Positions 13,127 to 14,285 of a stretch of 14,285 bases of DNA are shown in pieces. A program made the translations under genes and the position numbers. The first letter of the stretch is position 1, and each line of letters opens with the position of its first letter. The notes below the pieces were generated by a model, which was given only the letters and a program-made list of their open reading frames with translations, was not told the origin of the DNA and ran no database searches. Origin of the DNA: an uncultured Bacillota bacterium (GTDB lineage: Bacteria; Bacillota; Clostridia; Christensenellales; QAND01); the NCBI GenBank assembly GCA_905208455.1, contig CAJLPK010000041.1:1-14285 (forward strand). The letters are read 5' to 3'.

Positions 13127-14104
13127 TTACCGCTGCGCTTTTTTCTTCTGCGCTACCATCAGCACCACAGCGCCGCCCAGCGCTGCAGCCAGCATCAGGC
13201 CTGCCCACGGCAGCAGATTGGTGCTGTCGCCGGTTTCCGGGGAAGCCGGGGCCGCTTCGGCTTGCGCCTCGCCTGCCGGCGTCTGTGTCGGCTGGGCCGT
13301 TTCGCCCGCAGCCGCTACGATGGTATCTTCCTTGGAGATTTCCCGGGTCAGCGCTTCGTCGGCAAAGTATTTGCCGCAAGCGTCGCAATACCAGTATTCA
13401 ATGTTGCCTTCTTCGGTGGCAGTGGCCGCCTTGGCCTCTACCTTTTCCGCCTTATGGGCCGCCTTTACAACGGTCTCTTCCAGCGTGATTTCACTGGTCA
13501 GCGCTTGATCGCGGAAGATTTTTCCGCAATCATCCGCGGTGCACTGCCAATAGGCGATATTGCCGTCCTCGGTGCAGGTAGCCGCTTTGGCGGGCACTGC
13601 CTTTGTCACGGCATGGTCACACGGATAGCCGCCGTCATACGAGGCCTGCTTATAATAGGTCTTGTCCGCCGTTTTTACCTCTACATAGAACGTGGCGGGC
13701 TGCCATTTTTCAAACGCCTCGCCCTTTTTCACCGTCCAGTCCAAATCCTTGCCCTCCGGCAGCGGGGTGCCGTTGTTTTCTTTGTAGAACGGCGCGCTGC
13801 TCAGGTTTCCGGCGGTGATATAGCCATTGTCCTTCTGCCAGGCCACCTGCCCAGCATCGGCGGTATACTCCACGATGCTGCGGCCCCATTTGTCCTTCAT
13901 GCCGACGCGGATGGCGGTAATGGCATCGGTACCAAAATCCTCGCTGTACTTCCAGCCCAGATTGAACCAGCCGGGATGCGCCTCGCCCCACGGGCCGCAG
14001 TCTGTGATGGAAATATCCGCTTCAGGCGCTGCAAACACAGCCGCCGGCAGCATGGCCATTGCCAGCACACAGCACAGCAATACGCTCCAAACCCTTTTCT
14101 TCAT
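13127..14104 (-). CDS. Secreted, probably cell-wall-anchored repeat protein
   Basis: A 325-residue exported protein. Residues 1-25 form a signal peptide (MKKR, hydrophobic core, cleavage after AVFA). Residues 26-160 are an unrecognised Trp/Gly-rich domain. Two tandem repeats follow (about 164-215 and 217-266), each with 'AKAAT-TE-GNI-YW-C...CGK-F-D-ALT-EI--E-T'. This type of repeat is frequent in gut Firmicutes surface proteins. Repeat 1 has Cys177, Cys188 and Cys193; repeat 2 has Cys240 and Cys243 and lacks the first. A Thr/Pro/Ala/Glu linker leads to SPETG (288-292), a hydrophobic segment (about 298-318) and KKKAQR, the layout of a sortase LPXTG-type anchor with S in place of L. The ATG at 14102-14104 is 9 nt behind GGAGG; a TTG one codon earlier is possible. 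No sortase gene is in the window. The function is unknown; adhesion or wall interaction is a guess. Confidence 0.85.
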   Translation of the reverse strand: MKKRVWSVLLCCVLAMAMLPAAVFAAPEADISITDCGPWGEAHPGWFNLGWKYSEDFGTDAITAIRVGMKDKWGRSIVEYTADAGQVAWQKDNGYITAGNLSSAPFYKENNGTPLPEGKDLDWTVKKGEAFEKWQPATFYVEVKTADKTYYKQASYDGGYPCDHAVTKAVPAKAATCTEDGNIAYWQCTADDCGKIFRDQALTSEITLEETVVKAAHKAEKVEAKAATATEEGNIEYWYCDACGKYFADEALTREISKEDTIVAAAGETAQPTQTPAGEAQAEAAPASPETGDSTNLLPWAGLMLAAALGGAVVLMVAQKKKAQR

Positions 14105-14173
14105 CAAGAAAAGCCTCCTTTGATAATATCCCGTTTACTCAAAGAAGGCTTTGCAGGCATACTGATTTTGTCT

Positions 14174-14207
14174 CCTCTGAGCTTACGATGCGAAAAATCC
14201 TCAGAGG
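14174..14207. repeat. Short inverted repeat upstream of the surface protein gene
   Basis: CCTCTGA (14174-14180) and TCAGAGG (14201-14207) are inverted copies, 20 nt apart. The right arm runs into the 17-bp tandem array and resembles the array's own CCTCATGAGG junction. Confidence 0.5.
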
Positions 14208-14285
14208 TCTGTTTCCTCATGAGGTCTGTTTCCTCATGAGGTCTGTTTCCTCATGAGGTCTGTTTCCTCATGAGGTCTGTTTCCT
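14204..14285. repeat. 17-bp tandem repeat array, continuing past the window end
   Basis: The unit GAGGTCTGTTTCCTCAT occurs in identical copies at 14204-14220, 14221-14237, 14238-14254 and 14255-14271, plus 14 bases of a fifth that is cut by the window edge. Each junction forms the perfect palindrome CCTCATGAGG. There are no spacers. It lies about 100 bp upstream of the surface protein gene. Confidence 0.95.

Noticed and set aside
12836..14239. A 467-codon plus-strand open frame
   Set aside because: Most of it is antisense to the surface protein gene, and it crosses a strong bidirectional terminator. No ribosome-binding site or recognisable domain.
14204..14285. CRISPR array
   Set aside because: The 17-bp units are directly adjacent with no spacers, and no cas gene is in the window.

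Overview
The window looks like a chromosomal piece of a fairly GC-rich, spore-forming-lineage member of the Bacillota (class Clostridia, probably a gut species). The evidence is the Gram-positive gene neighbourhood yqfC-yqfD / phoH-pgpH-ybeY-era-yqzL-recO, strong GGAGG ribosome-binding sites, TTG and GTG starts, clostridial DUF2325 and DUF3793 families, and a cell-wall-anchor-type surface protein. The genus cannot be read from the sequence.

Region by region. Positions 1-5144 (minus strand) hold phoH (own promoter and terminator), then the cluster pgpH-ybeY-era-yqzL-like-recO: a c-di-AMP phosphodiesterase-type membrane protein, the YbeY endoribonuclease, the ribosome-assembly GTPase Era, a 41-aa YqzL-like protein with a TTG start, and the first 32 codons of RecO, cut by the window edge. 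dgkA and cdd, which lie between ybeY and era in Bacillus, are absent. Positions 5258-7700 hold an accessory block: a DtxR-type metal-dependent repressor (plus), converging on a minus-strand operon DUF2325-DUF3793-flavodoxin. That operon has a near-consensus promoter and two near-identical palindromic boxes in its leader. Positions 7808-9305 (minus) hold the sporulation pair yqfC-yqfD. In Bacillus, yqfCD directly precede phoH, so the iron-type block sits inside a normally contiguous cluster.

Positions 9631-10929 (minus) hold enolase, with a strong terminator. Divergent from it are two GNAT acetyltransferase genes (11169-12384, plus). Positions 12385-13080 are gene-free and rich in palindromes. 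Positions 13127-14104 (minus) encode a secreted protein with a signal peptide, two Cys-containing repeats and a C-terminal SPETG/membrane/Lys-rich tail. The window ends in a 17-bp tandem repeat.

How it fits together: the core genes serve ribosome maturation, RNA and c-di-AMP turnover, DNA repair and sporulation. The most interesting part is the candidate metal-responsive circuit: a repressor with a Cys/Glu/His metal site, operator-like boxes carrying the GGTTAG half-site known from DtxR operators, and a flavodoxin operon, flavodoxin being the classic iron-sparing substitute for ferredoxin. That link is inference; the boxes, promoter and gene layout are directly visible.
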